A stretch of DNA of 29,871 bases from 2-12-FULL-42-15 sp964196565 (GTDB lineage: Bacteria; Pseudomonadota; Gammaproteobacteria; Coxiellales; Coxiellaceae): contig CAXMUH010000080.1 of assembly GCA_964196565.1 (NCBI GenBank), positions 1 through 29,871 of the forward strand, read 5' to 3'. Every line of letters starts with the position of its first letter. The stretch's first letter is position 1. The position numbers and the translations under genes are program-made. Positions 8,434-16,866 of this stretch are shown here, piece by piece. The notes beneath the pieces are model-generated. The model was not told the DNA's origin and made no database searches. It saw only the letters and a list, made by a program, of their open reading frames with translations.

Positions 8434-8661
8434 CGTCTTTGCGAAGTGGGAAGCAATCCAGTCTCGTCTTTGCGAGCGTTAGCGCGGCAAACTAGCCCCG
8501 TCTTTGCGAGGAGCCGTAGGCGACGCGGCAATCTAGTTTTACTTAAAAAATAATGGATTGCCGCGGTCATTTCACTCCCTCGCAATGACGGGTGGGCCGA
8601 CTTCGTCTTTGCGAGGAGCCGTAGGCGACGCGGCAATCTAGTTTCACTCGCAATAATGACG
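8434..8661. repeat. Cluster of five palindromic repeats (REP-like)
   Basis: Copies of a 'cgtctttgcgagg...gcggcaatct' unit lie at 8434-8461 and 8465-8495 (degenerate), 8499-8539 and 8604-8644 (identical over 41 bases), and 8555-8590 (opposite strand). A partial inverted piece lies at about 8648-8661. The inverted copy reads CGTCATTGCGAGGGAGTGAA on the minus strand, the form of a repeat widespread in Legionella- and Coxiella-like genomes. Short open frames crossing this region are repeat artefacts. Spacing is irregular, so this is not a CRISPR array. Confidence 0.85.
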
Positions 8662-8666
8662 TTATA

Positions 8667-9344
8667 CTATAGTTGTATTTGCCTCGAAATAGGAAATTCA
8701 ATCTCAGTTTCAGGTTGTGATTTTAAATTATCAATTGACCCCTGTAGCAGATCGATAAAATGTTTTTTTGGATAATCGCTGTTGGATTTTTTTAATGTGT
8801 TAGCAGCAGTAGTTGTAATTTTATATGCTTTATCTCGTAGATCTCTATCCCTTATTTCCATATTTGGGTTTGGCTTCTCGTCATATCTATCATATATGTG
8901 TCCTACGGGTGCTGTATCTCGATCATATTGCTGATATCTTAAATTGAGAATTTGACGAGCTGTTTTATTATGAATGTCATCTTTATATTTAGCTGAGTCT
9001 GATTGCAGAAGCCCCAGTGTATTTTTGCAAATATGGATTAAGGCAGCTCTTACTCGGCTGGGGTTTTGGAAGAACGTTGTTGGGTTAAATTTAAATTGTG
9101 ATGTTATTGCTAAGCAATTTTTAACAATTTCAATTCCTGCTATACATTTTTTTTTGGAAGTTAGATCGGCGTTTCTGGAAATTTTATCAAATTTAGTTTG
9201 TGCAATTTGTAGATATTCTTTTTTCAAAAAAGCATGATTACTGAAAATTTTAGCTTGCATTGCCTGTTTTAAATTATCAAACTCGACCTGATAGTTTGGT
9301 TGTTTGGCTTCATATTTATTCTCATCGTGTCGTCGTCGGCTCAT
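8667..9344 (-). CDS. Hypothetical protein, no recognised family
   Basis: I do not recognise this 225-residue protein. It has no signal peptide and no membrane segment. The N-terminus is strongly basic (MSRRRHDENKYEAK), and the body is Lys/Asn/Asp-rich and predicted mostly helical. A tyrosine/aspartate-rich stretch lies near 137-160 (RYQQYDRDTAPVGHIYDRYD). A good ribosome-binding site (GAGGT, seven bases before the ATG) supports the start and a real gene. It is more AT-rich than prfC, sits directly beside the repeat cluster and has no operon partner. A soluble AT-rich orphan of this kind in a presumed Legionellales genome could be a secreted effector, but nothing in the sequence proves that. 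Confidence 0.6.
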   Translation of the reverse strand: MSRRRHDENKYEAKQPNYQVEFDNLKQAMQAKIFSNHAFLKKEYLQIAQTKFDKISRNADLTSKKKCIAGIEIVKNCLAITSQFKFNPTTFFQNPSRVRAALIHICKNTLGLLQSDSAKYKDDIHNKTARQILNLRYQQYDRDTAPVGHIYDRYDEKPNPNMEIRDRDLRDKAYKITTTAANTLKKSNSDYPKKHFIDLLQGSIDNLKSQPETEIEFPISRQIQL

Positions 9345-9505
9345 CGGCTTACCTCACATATTTATTTTGGTTATATTACTTTTCCTTTCCTGATTAAGCT
9401 CCGCAGTCAGTAGCCAGATAATAATACCACCGTATACTTAAAGAAATATTAAAAAGTGAGTATTTTGCTCTACATATTTTCTGTATATAATTTAGTCAAA
9501 TAATC

Positions 9506-10297
9506 TTAAACAAAAAATCTCAGCAATTCAGCGCCTAATTCATTAGGCAACTCATGTGGTAGATCATGCCCACATAAAAAAGCCTTTAGTTTTGAATTGC
9601 TAATTTTTTCTGCCAAATATTCAGATTCATTTGGCAATGTTAATAGATCCAGAGTGGAGTAGAGAACAAGTGTCTCCGCTGATATCGATTGAATTAACTT
9701 ACGTCCATCAAAGTTTTTAAGAACTTCGCATTGACGCTTTTGATCTACTAATGACTGAGGATATTCTGCTGACAATAATGCGTCTTTTAATGCTTTTACT
9801 TTTGTTTTATCAGCTAAAAACGCATCCCCAAATATCCAAGGCAGTGTTGCGTTAAATTGAATATCAAAATCAACCTCGGCTTCTCTTAACTCAATTAATG
9901 ATTCTGACGCTTGCAACATCGCATTACGCCATTTTGCGGTTGTGTTTAGCAAGGCTAATTTTGAAATCTCATCTGGGTATTTACTTGCAATAGTCTGTGC
10001 AATAGTTCCTCCCATGGACTGCCCAACAAGATGTGGCTTGGTGAAGTTTAATTTTTTAAATAAAGCTACGGTGTTATCCGCCATGAGTTTCGCATTGAGA
10101 GGTTGCCCGCTATCTTTTGTTTGGCCAACTCCCTGATTATCAAACGTAAGCACCTTAAAATGCTGAGAAAGTAGCGGTATGATATCTTGAAAAAACAAGT
10201 AGTCTCCAGTATAGCCGGCGACTAAAACCAAGGGATGCCCCTGTTCACCGTGAATTGTATAATGCATGTCAACATTATCTACTTGAACATTTGGCAT
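9506..10297 (-). CDS. Alpha/beta-hydrolase fold protein
   Basis: This 263-residue serine hydrolase has the classic alpha/beta fold. The nucleophile elbow is GQSMGG with Ser94. The oxyanion strand is LVLVAGYTGD near 23-32, the acid is probably Asp217 in STLDLLTLPNES, and the catalytic His is His244 in CGHDLPHE. The strand FDNQGVGQT (52-60) matches the haloperoxidase/3-oxoadipate enol-lactonase (PcaD) subfamily. The start at MPNVQ is chosen because GGAGG at 10306-10310 lies eight bases before that ATG; an in-frame ATG nine codons upstream has no such site. Similar proteins hydrolyse esters or lactones, and the true substrate is unknown. It runs toward the palindrome-bearing region and lies 3' of the MFS gene on the same strand, so they may be co-transcribed. 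Confidence 0.85.
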   Translation of the reverse strand: MPNVQVDNVDMHYTIHGEQGHPLVLVAGYTGDYLFFQDIIPLLSQHFKVLTFDNQGVGQTKDSGQPLNAKLMADNTVALFKKLNFTKPHLVGQSMGGTIAQTIASKYPDEISKLALLNTTAKWRNAMLQASESLIELREAEVDFDIQFNATLPWIFGDAFLADKTKVKALKDALLSAEYPQSLVDQKRQCEVLKNFDGRKLIQSISAETLVLYSTLDLLTLPNESEYLAEKISNSKLKAFLCGHDLPHELPNELGAELLRFFV

Positions 10298-10305
10298 TAT
10301 TATAT

Positions 10306-10310
10306 CCTCC
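10306..10310 (-). promoter_or_regulatory. Ribosome-binding site that fixes the hydrolase start
   Basis: GGAGG on the minus strand, eight bases before the ATG at 10297. It favours the 263-residue form over a frame opening at 10324. Confidence 0.75.
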
Positions 10311-10355
10311 GTTTGAGGTTCCATTTACGCCCGGAGACGACTAGTTGAAAACATT

Positions 10356-11723
10356 CTATTTTTTCTTGCGTTTGTAATACGGGTTTTTCTCTTGCGGAAT
10401 ATGTTCGATATCTTCAGGTTTTTCATACAATCTTTTACAATGTGTTTTAGGAATCATAAAAATCATAAAAAAGCCGATTACGGTGAGTATGGGCAATACC
10501 AGAAAGGCCGCTTTGTAGTCATCAATATTAAAAAGTGGTACCCCCGTTGCAGATTTTGCTCCGTCCCAAGCGACATCCAACAGGACGCCAATCACCGGTT
10601 GGAAAACTGCCGCAGCAATGGTGACTACAAAATTAGTGGCAGCGGTCGAGATACCCGTGGTATGTGGTGGGCTGATTTCACGTACAATAGCAAACACAAG
10701 CACCTGAGTACCTGTAAATAAACCCAATAAAAAAAGCAAAATATAAATTGCAACATGCGAAGTAATATCTGTGTAGACTAATAAAAGCGTCACGACAAAT
10801 ACACAAATCGTTCCTATGACTAACGGTATTCGACGACTTTTAATATAATCTGAAAACCAGCCAGAGAGCGGTGCACCAATAGCCGCGCCAACAAAAATTA
10901 ATGCGGTAATACTTGCGGCTTCCGTTGGCATATAATGTTTGCCTTGGATTAAAAAAGAAACGCCCCATAATGAGGCAACCACATTAACGGGCATAAACAA
11001 GATACTACCAACAATGCCGTTGTACCAAAATCCTGGAGTTCTTAAAATAATTAAAAGACGTAATAACGACTTTTTCCAGCTGGCCTTTGGGATATGATAT
11101 GTTTTTAGCCATTTGGGTTTGTCGCGGACAAAAAGTATGATTAGAATTCCCATTGCAACACCGATATAGGCTGTTACCAACATTGCATCTTGCCAGCCAT
11201 AGGTTTTTACCAGTCGCGATAAAATCCAGTCGGCACAAACCGCGCCCAAGGTACCAAGCCCGGTTGCTATTCCTGCAAAAAAGGCAAATTGATTTTTCGG
11301 TAACCAGCGTGATGCTAGCTTTAATGAAGCTGAAAACGCAAATGCTGAGCCAAACCCCATCATCAGTCGTGCTAGATACAGAATGGGTAGTGAAGGCACC
11401 AACGCAAAAAGTAGTGCGCCAGCAATACAGAGTACAATTGAGCCCACCAAAATACCTTGAATATTAAAGCGATCAATCACCAAGCCTGAGGGTATTTGCA
11501 ACGGTGTATAGGAGTAGTAATAAAATGCAGAGATTAAGCCTATCGTGGTCGCATCGATGTTAAAGGTCGACATTAATGGGTGTATCATAACGCTGGGTGC
11601 AATTCTGAGAAAAAAGTCATAAGCATAGAACAAGGCTGCGACTAGACAAACGCCCCAAGGAACAATAATAGAATTCCAGATGGTGGGGTTTTGATATTGG
11701 GCGGTTGATTCGCTTTTAATCAC
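10356..11723 (-). CDS. Major facilitator superfamily transporter
   Basis: This 455-residue inner-membrane carrier has about 12 helices. The loop 2-3 motif A is seen as SGLVIDRFNIQG (about 78-89), with the matching second-half copy GAPLSGWFSDYIKSRR near 288-303. The N-terminus (YAYDFFLRIAPSVM) and GLISAFYYYSYTPLQIPSG resemble the anion:cation/organophosphate branches and the many MFS carriers of Legionella and Coxiella. The substrate cannot be read from the sequence. The C-terminus is very basic (NPYYKRKKK), as expected for a cytoplasmic tail. The start is GTG at 11723 with AAGGA eight bases upstream; the ATG inside that site is out of frame and stops after four codons. The downstream hydrolase starts 58 bases later on the same strand. 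Confidence 0.9.
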   Translation of the reverse strand: MIKSESTAQYQNPTIWNSIIVPWGVCLVAALFYAYDFFLRIAPSVMIHPLMSTFNIDATTIGLISAFYYYSYTPLQIPSGLVIDRFNIQGILVGSIVLCIAGALLFALVPSLPILYLARLMMGFGSAFAFSASLKLASRWLPKNQFAFFAGIATGLGTLGAVCADWILSRLVKTYGWQDAMLVTAYIGVAMGILIILFVRDKPKWLKTYHIPKASWKKSLLRLLIILRTPGFWYNGIVGSILFMPVNVVASLWGVSFLIQGKHYMPTEAASITALIFVGAAIGAPLSGWFSDYIKSRRIPLVIGTICVFVVTLLLVYTDITSHVAIYILLFLLGLFTGTQVLVFAIVREISPPHTTGISTAATNFVVTIAAAVFQPVIGVLLDVAWDGAKSATGVPLFNIDDYKAAFLVLPILTVIGFFMIFMIPKTHCKRLYEKPEDIEHIPQEKNPYYKRKKK

Positions 11724-11885
11724 TTGCCATCCTTGGGTTCCGATTAAGATAATAAGATTTCATATCATATCATATAGTTAGCGGCTGTCTTGTCAAATTG
11801 AATATATAGTACATTTTAGCTTCATAAATGGGTTCAACAACTCTATACTGTTAGGTTTTCTGCAAAGCAAAATCGGGTAAATTTA

Positions 11886-13277
11886 ATGCAAATGCAATCA
11901 TTTCAATTAGAATCCTCCTACGGCCAGCAAGTGAGGCGAATCTTGAGGTTAGTGCTGCCTATGGCCTGGTCAAGATTCATACAAATGGTTGGCTGGTTTG
12001 TTGGCATGCTAATGATTGCTCGTTTAGGCAAGCCTGAGCTCGCGGCTAGTGCACTTATTAACTCTACCATGGTAGCCATACTTGTTATTTTTATGACGCT
12101 GTTATTTGCAGTGAGCGTGGTGACTGGCCGTCTTTATGGGGAGTCAAAGTCCAAAGAGGTTGGCGCTTTATTTCAACAGGGTTTGATGTTCAGTGTCATC
12201 ACCGGTCTTATTGTTACCTTGATTTTTTTCCACCTGAGTCATTTTTTATTGTGGACAGGGCAATCGGCAAGCTTAGTGAGAATTTGTAAAACGTTTTTTG
12301 ATGCTTTTGCATGGGCATCCTTGCCGTTTATGTTGGTGGTATGTATGCAGCAAGTGTGTTATGGGATTTTAAAACAGCGGCTTGTTATTATTATTAATAT
12401 CATTTGTACCTTAGCTTTGTTGGTGGTGGGCTATGTTTTTATTTATGGCGGTTTAGGCATACACGCGATGGGAGTGGCAGGACTGGGTTATGCGTTTTTA
12501 GTTCAGAATTTATTAAATGTTATTTTATTAGTGGTTAGTTTTTATTGGATAAAAGATTTTAAAAAGTATCACTTATTTGCGCGCCATAGTCACCGTGGAA
12601 TGCGTTATATCAGGCAATTGTACACTGTCGGTTGGCCGATGAGCGTGCAATTTGGTGGCGAGTTGGTTGGTTTTTTTGTGCTAACCATTTTTACCGGCTG
12701 GCTCGGCACAGCGCAATTGGCAGCTTCGCAAATAACTCAGCAAATATTATTATTATTTTTAGTTCCGCTGTTTGCAGTTTCTGAAGCGGCGGGTATTTTG
12801 GTGAGTCAGTCGATCGGCGCCAAACAATTTAATCGAATAAAAAGTGAAGGCAATACCTGTGTGGCACTGGGCATGATTGGTGTGGTACTTTTTTCCATTC
12901 TATTTTTTGCGGTACCCACGCAATTAACCAATTTATATCTCAATGTGAATGATCCTGTTAATGCACATACGGTGTTATTAACGCGCTGGTTATTTTATAT
13001 CACTTCACTGATGTTAATGATGGATACGATGCGAAACCTGTATACGGGTGCTTTGCGTGGATTTTATGATACTAAATATCCGATGTGGGTGGGATTAATT
13101 GTGTTGTATATTATTGCCATTCCTTTAGCTTATCTCTTTGGATTTACTTTCCATTGGGGTGTGGTTGGTATTCGTGTTGCGTGTATCGTTGGATTTGCCT
13201 TTGGTGCGATTATCTTAATGCGGCGCTGGGCGTCTAAATCAAATCAAGTGATTGCTGAAAACTCATCGGGGCTTTAA
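11886..13277 (+). CDS. MATE-family multidrug/cation antiporter
   Basis: This 463-residue membrane protein has two six-helix halves and the MATE hallmarks: LPMAWSRFIQMVGWFVGMLMIARLG in the first half (split here as LPMAWSRF and VGMLMIARLG, about 24-50), and GWPMSVQFGGELVGFFVL followed by FTGWLGTAQLAASQIT in the second (about 244-278). Glu/Asp positions in the second half and the AGILVSQSIGAKQ segment fit NorM-type exporters, which use a Na+ or H+ gradient to expel organic cations. The ATG at 11886 has only a weak GGTAA upstream; a second in-frame ATG follows two codons later. It faces the small secreted-protein gene at its 3' end, and the two stop codons overlap by a few bases. Confidence 0.93.
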   Translation: MQMQSFQLESSYGQQVRRILRLVLPMAWSRFIQMVGWFVGMLMIARLGKPELAASALINSTMVAILVIFMTLLFAVSVVTGRLYGESKSKEVGALFQQGLMFSVITGLIVTLIFFHLSHFLLWTGQSASLVRICKTFFDAFAWASLPFMLVVCMQQVCYGILKQRLVIIINIICTLALLVVGYVFIYGGLGIHAMGVAGLGYAFLVQNLLNVILLVVSFYWIKDFKKYHLFARHSHRGMRYIRQLYTVGWPMSVQFGGELVGFFVLTIFTGWLGTAQLAASQITQQILLLFLVPLFAVSEAAGILVSQSIGAKQFNRIKSEGNTCVALGMIGVVLFSILFFAVPTQLTNLYLNVNDPVNAHTVLLTRWLFYITSLMLMMDTMRNLYTGALRGFYDTKYPMWVGLIVLYIIAIPLAYLFGFTFHWGVVGIRVACIVGFAFGAIILMRRWASKSNQVIAENSSGL

Positions 13278-13645
13278 TCGCAAATTGATTTTCTTTTAAG
13301 TCCAATGTAACCGTTGGAAATAACAATATAATCACCTGATTTTCTCAGTATTCTGATAGGGTTAACCATATGTGAATTCCTTAAAATAACTTCACATCCT
13401 GGGGCGTTCTTTACGGTCCAAGTTTTGCGGCAATAAAAATAATGAGTTTGCTGTGGTTTCAAGTGCTTCGCATTATGTTTGTAGGGAATCCATCCTAAAG
13501 GATCAATCCAATCTGCAGTAGCCACATAAATAGTTACCGTAGAACAATTTTTAACTCGTAGATGACCTTCTTGTGCTAACACGATAGTCGAGGTAACCAA
13601 CAATATTGCTATCGCAGCTATAGATAAAATCTTTCTTGTATTCAT
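13274..13645 (-). CDS. Small secreted protein with four cysteines, unknown function
   Basis: This 123-residue protein starts at MNTRKILSIAAIAILL, a signal peptide with probable cleavage at VLA|QE (after residue 24). An AGGT lies about ten bases before this ATG, and an open frame further upstream would bury the signal sequence, so I reject the longer form. The mature part (about 99 residues) has exactly four Cys, at 34, 72, 84 and 122, enough for two disulfides, and is basic with many aromatic residues (ATADWIDPLGWIPY). I recognise no family. Secretion to the periplasm or beyond is likely. The gene is convergent with the MATE gene, the stop codons sharing bases 13274-13277. Confidence 0.65.
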   Translation of the reverse strand: MNTRKILSIAAIAILLVTSTIVLAQEGHLRVKNCSTVTIYVATADWIDPLGWIPYKHNAKHLKPQQTHYFYCRKTWTVKNAPGCEVILRNSHMVNPIRILRKSGDYIVISNGYIGLKRKSICD

Positions 13646-13793
13646 GCTACTTACCTGCGCTTTTGTATTTGTTTTTACTCGTATAACAAGTATAGTACAT
13701 AAATACATGCTGCAATTAAAGCTAGTAAAATGTTAATAATTATTTGTGGTATTCTTGTTGGCGTAGGAAATTACACAGACCGGCTCTGCAGAA

Positions 13794-15494
13794 TTATTCA
13801 GGGCGATAGGGCAGGTAACTTGGTTCCCAGATATTTTCATCCACTAATTCTTCGATGGTGCCAGTTAATTTAATATCGGTATTCTTTTCTTCTATGCAGT
13901 TTTTGGCAACGGCGATGGCAATTTCTCTGGATGCTTCGGCTGCTTGCGCAATGGTTGGTAATAAGCCTTCACAGTGTTTTGCTGCATACGCGCCGAGCGC
14001 CTGACTGGCAGCTTGGAGCATCGAACACGTAGTACGTTTGGCGGCCACTGAAATAATACCGAGGCCGATTCCTGGAAATGCTAAATAATTATTGCATTGG
14101 CAGGTTGGATAGGTTTTATTATTGTATTGAACGGCTGGAAATGGACTGCCAGTTGCAACCCAAGCTCTACCTTCAGTCCAGCGGATAATATCTTCGGGTG
14201 TTGCCTCAGCGCGTGTATTAGGATTTGATAGCGGTAATATTATTGGGTGATCAACATGTCGTGCCATTTCAACAATAATTTCTTCGGTAAAAGCACCTGT
14301 TCTGGCAGAGGTGCCGATTAAAACCGTAGGTTTTACGTTTTTAATCACTTCTAATAAATTGATTTGATTTTTATTGTTGACTTGCCAGTTTTCAACATCT
14401 GAATTGGGGCGTACAAATGGTTTTTGCGCAATGCTTGTATTACCAATATTTTCGGTTAAAAGACCCGGTTTATCAACGATCCAAAATTTAGCGCGAGCTT
14501 CATCTTCTGTTAAACCAAAATTGACTAGGCCTTTATAAATATTTTCAGTAACCCCCATGCCGGCGGTACCTCCACCAAAAACAATAATGCGCTGTTGATT
14601 TAATGGAGTCCCAGTTTTGCTGGCTGCACAGAGTAGCGCTGCAAGTGCTACGACACCGGTACCTTGAATATCATCATTAAAGCTACAGGTTTGTTCTTGA
14701 TAAGCGACTAAATTACGATACGCATTAATGTGGCCGAAGTCTTCCCAGTGTAGAAAAACATGTGGGAATTTCTTTTTTAGCGCAGAAATAAATTTATCTA
14801 GAAAAACATTATAATCTTTGCCTTCAATACGTGGGTGACGCCAACCTAAGTAAAAAGGATCATTTAATAAGGCTTGATTATTGGTGCCGGCATCGAGCAT
14901 AACGGGTAAAGTAATATCTGGATTAACACCACCAAAAACACTGTAGACCATCAGTTTAGCAATCGGAATCGCCATACCGCCAACCCCTTGATCACCAATG
15001 CCAAGCACGCCTTCGCCATCACTGACTACGATTAATTCTATATTCGGGTTGGTGCGATTATCCAAGATTTCTTCAATATTATCTTGGTCGGTATAAGAGA
15101 TATAAAGTCCGCGTGGATTCATAAAACGTTTATTATAAGTCTGTACAAAATCACCGACGTATGGCGTATAAATGGTGGGAAGCATTTCTTCGATATGATC
15201 TTTGACGAGCCTATAAAACAGGGTTTGGTTGTTATTGAGCAATCGATTAAGGTATTCATTGCGATTTTGCAGTTGTTCAAAGCTTTGATATTGTGAATAG
15301 GCACGTAGTAATTGTTCGTCTAGCGTTTCAATGCGGTTAGGCAGTTTGCCTTTTAATCCAAGTGTTTCGCGCTCTTCTTTAGTGAATGCTGTGCTTTTGT
15401 TTAGGCGAGGAAAGGTTAGCAACGCTTTACCGCGATAGCTTGTTTCTAGGAATTTGTTCCCATTCTTATCTTTTTTAATCGAAAAATTCAGCAT
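13794..15494 (-). CDS. maeA: NAD-dependent malic enzyme
   Basis: This 566-residue enzyme oxidatively decarboxylates malate to pyruvate plus CO2 with NAD+ (E. coli MaeA/SfcA has 565). The malic domain shows LPTIYTPYVGDF near 105-116, with the catalytic Tyr, and SDGEGVLGIGDQGVGG near 160. The metal ligands lie in HWEDFGH (Glu251 and Asp252) and FNDDIQG (Asp274 or Asp275). The dinucleotide-binding glycine loop is GGGTAG (307-312). The large-form length and the NRNE/YQSFEQLQNRNE N-terminal region match the NAD-type enzyme rather than the MaeB phosphotransacetylase fusion. AGAGG lies about 12 bases before the ATG. Downstream there is no clear terminator. It links the C4 pool to pyruvate, useful for growth on amino acids. 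Confidence 0.95.
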   Translation of the reverse strand: MLNFSIKKDKNGNKFLETSYRGKALLTFPRLNKSTAFTKEERETLGLKGKLPNRIETLDEQLLRAYSQYQSFEQLQNRNEYLNRLLNNNQTLFYRLVKDHIEEMLPTIYTPYVGDFVQTYNKRFMNPRGLYISYTDQDNIEEILDNRTNPNIELIVVSDGEGVLGIGDQGVGGMAIPIAKLMVYSVFGGVNPDITLPVMLDAGTNNQALLNDPFYLGWRHPRIEGKDYNVFLDKFISALKKKFPHVFLHWEDFGHINAYRNLVAYQEQTCSFNDDIQGTGVVALAALLCAASKTGTPLNQQRIIVFGGGTAGMGVTENIYKGLVNFGLTEDEARAKFWIVDKPGLLTENIGNTSIAQKPFVRPNSDVENWQVNNKNQINLLEVIKNVKPTVLIGTSARTGAFTEEIIVEMARHVDHPIILPLSNPNTRAEATPEDIIRWTEGRAWVATGSPFPAVQYNNKTYPTCQCNNYLAFPGIGLGIISVAAKRTTCSMLQAASQALGAYAAKHCEGLLPTIAQAAEASREIAIAVAKNCIEEKNTDIKLTGTIEELVDENIWEPSYLPYRPE

Positions 15495-15673
15495 AAGTTG
15501 CTTAGCCTCTTTTTGGAAATATAGTCTAAACCTGGTTGGTTATTGTATCAAAAAAGAGCGCATGAGTCAGGGTGAGCGTAAAATAAAAAAATACTTATTA
15601 TTTCATGAGGTTGGAATTATTTTTATCCCCGCAAAAATAGTCACACGGTCTTATCGGTGCCTTAACACAACCT

Positions 15674-16816
15674 CTAATAGAGATCTCCATCCTGAGCTTG
15701 AAGTACTTGCTTAACTCCAGCTTTTATCATTTCATTAAGCACGCCGAGTCTTTTGAATGTCTCTGGTGGACTGTAGTTTTGGACATGAACTAAAACAATG
15801 CTCTTTACACCAGATTCTGTTTGTACTTTTTTCAGGTCACTAGGAAACATATGATAAGCTCCAATTACCTTAAGCTTTTTTTCCACAGTGTCACCACCCC
15901 ATACTACATACTTAAGATCTTTCCGTGTAATACCCTCAATAAATAAAATGTCAGCATTTTTGGCTGCAGCAACGAGCCCTTTTGAATAATGCCCATCTCC
16001 ACCAAAAACAAGAACTCTGTTATCTGGTTTCGTCACAAAACGATAAGCGTATGTGTGTTCCAAGGCTCCATGGGATGTGGGATATGCTGTGACTTTGACA
16101 TTGGCATCTTCAAAAATAGCCCTACCTTGCTGCCCTGTCTTGGGATTAACAGGAATACCCAGCGCAGTAGCGCCGTCAGCTTTTGCTCTTTGAAGAGCAA
16201 TGGAGCCTTGAAACATTTCATTCCTATCAATGCTCCATGCTGCATTAATATGCCCAATCATTTGATTAATACCTTCCGGGCCAAATACTTTTTTATTGCC
16301 ACCTACACCAAACTTAAATGGGTTGTTTATAAAAGAGGGGAGCCCAACAGTATGATCCTCATGCAGATGGGTGAGGAACATATATTTTAAATTTTTAAGA
16401 GCAAATACTTTTGCTAGATCTATATTTCCTTGAGTGAGAACCGATTTGCCTAACGCTCTCCACCAACCTTCACCACAGTCAATAAAGTAGGGGAAACCAT
16501 TGACAATAACAGCTTCAGCTGGCCCAAAACGATAAGGGTTTGGGGAGGGGTCTCCAGTTCCAAGTGTTATGACTTTTGATGGTTTGTTTTGGGGTGATCG
16601 GTCAATAGGCCCTCTGTTCTCAAAAATAGGCCAACTTGCGGGTGATGTATAAGGCGTTCGCCAATTTTTCGGTCTAACGAATGGTACGTTTAAATCGTTT
16701 CGTTTTGTTGTTTGTGCGCCTCTTTTTAGATTTTCTTCATACGTAGCTGCGATTGTGAGAGTGGAAAAAAATACAAAGAGTATGGTCGACGTAGATATAA
16801 TGATTAGCTTTTTCAT
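15674..16816 (-). CDS. Secreted metallo-beta-lactamase-fold hydrolase
   Basis: This 380-residue protein has a signal peptide (MKKLIIISTSTILFVFFSTL, cut near TIA|AT at residue 23). The metal site HLHEDH lies at 150-155 within FLTHLHEDHTVG. Further metal ligands are likely in TSHGALEH and in the Asp of FGGDGHYSKG, and the last His in the AYHMFPSD or LVHVQNY segment. The opening GTGDPSPNP is the strand that starts RNase Z/arylsulfatase-type (AtsA-like) MBL enzymes. A signal peptide argues against RNase Z itself, so a periplasmic or exported phosphodiesterase or esterase is more likely; the substrate is unknown. GGAGAGG lies seven bases before the ATG. It follows the papain-like gene after 50 bases on the same strand. 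Confidence 0.85.
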   Translation of the reverse strand: MKKLIIISTSTILFVFFSTLTIAATYEENLKRGAQTTKRNDLNVPFVRPKNWRTPYTSPASWPIFENRGPIDRSPQNKPSKVITLGTGDPSPNPYRFGPAEAVIVNGFPYFIDCGEGWWRALGKSVLTQGNIDLAKVFALKNLKYMFLTHLHEDHTVGLPSFINNPFKFGVGGNKKVFGPEGINQMIGHINAAWSIDRNEMFQGSIALQRAKADGATALGIPVNPKTGQQGRAIFEDANVKVTAYPTSHGALEHTYAYRFVTKPDNRVLVFGGDGHYSKGLVAAAKNADILFIEGITRKDLKYVVWGGDTVEKKLKVIGAYHMFPSDLKKVQTESGVKSIVLVHVQNYSPPETFKRLGVLNEMIKAGVKQVLQAQDGDLY

Positions 16817-16866
16817 TTTATTGCCTCTCCGTGGCGAACAATATTAAATAATATAATACAGTTACG

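Noticed and set aside
8421..8636. A 71-codon minus-strand frame with a repeated PRRLRLLAKT phrase
   Set aside because: The repeat of residues is only the translation of the two identical 41-bp palindromic units.
8434..8661. Possible CRISPR array
   Set aside because: Copies differ in orientation and length, spacing is irregular, and they match a dispersed palindromic repeat type; no cas gene is nearby.
13646..13708. Longer start for the small secreted protein
   Set aside because: It would place 21 residues before a good signal peptide and has no better ribosome-binding site.
15495..15673. Possible small gene between the MBL enzyme and maeA
   Set aside because: The plus-strand frame crossing it starts inside maeA and runs into the MBL gene with no ribosome-binding site; it is a shadow.
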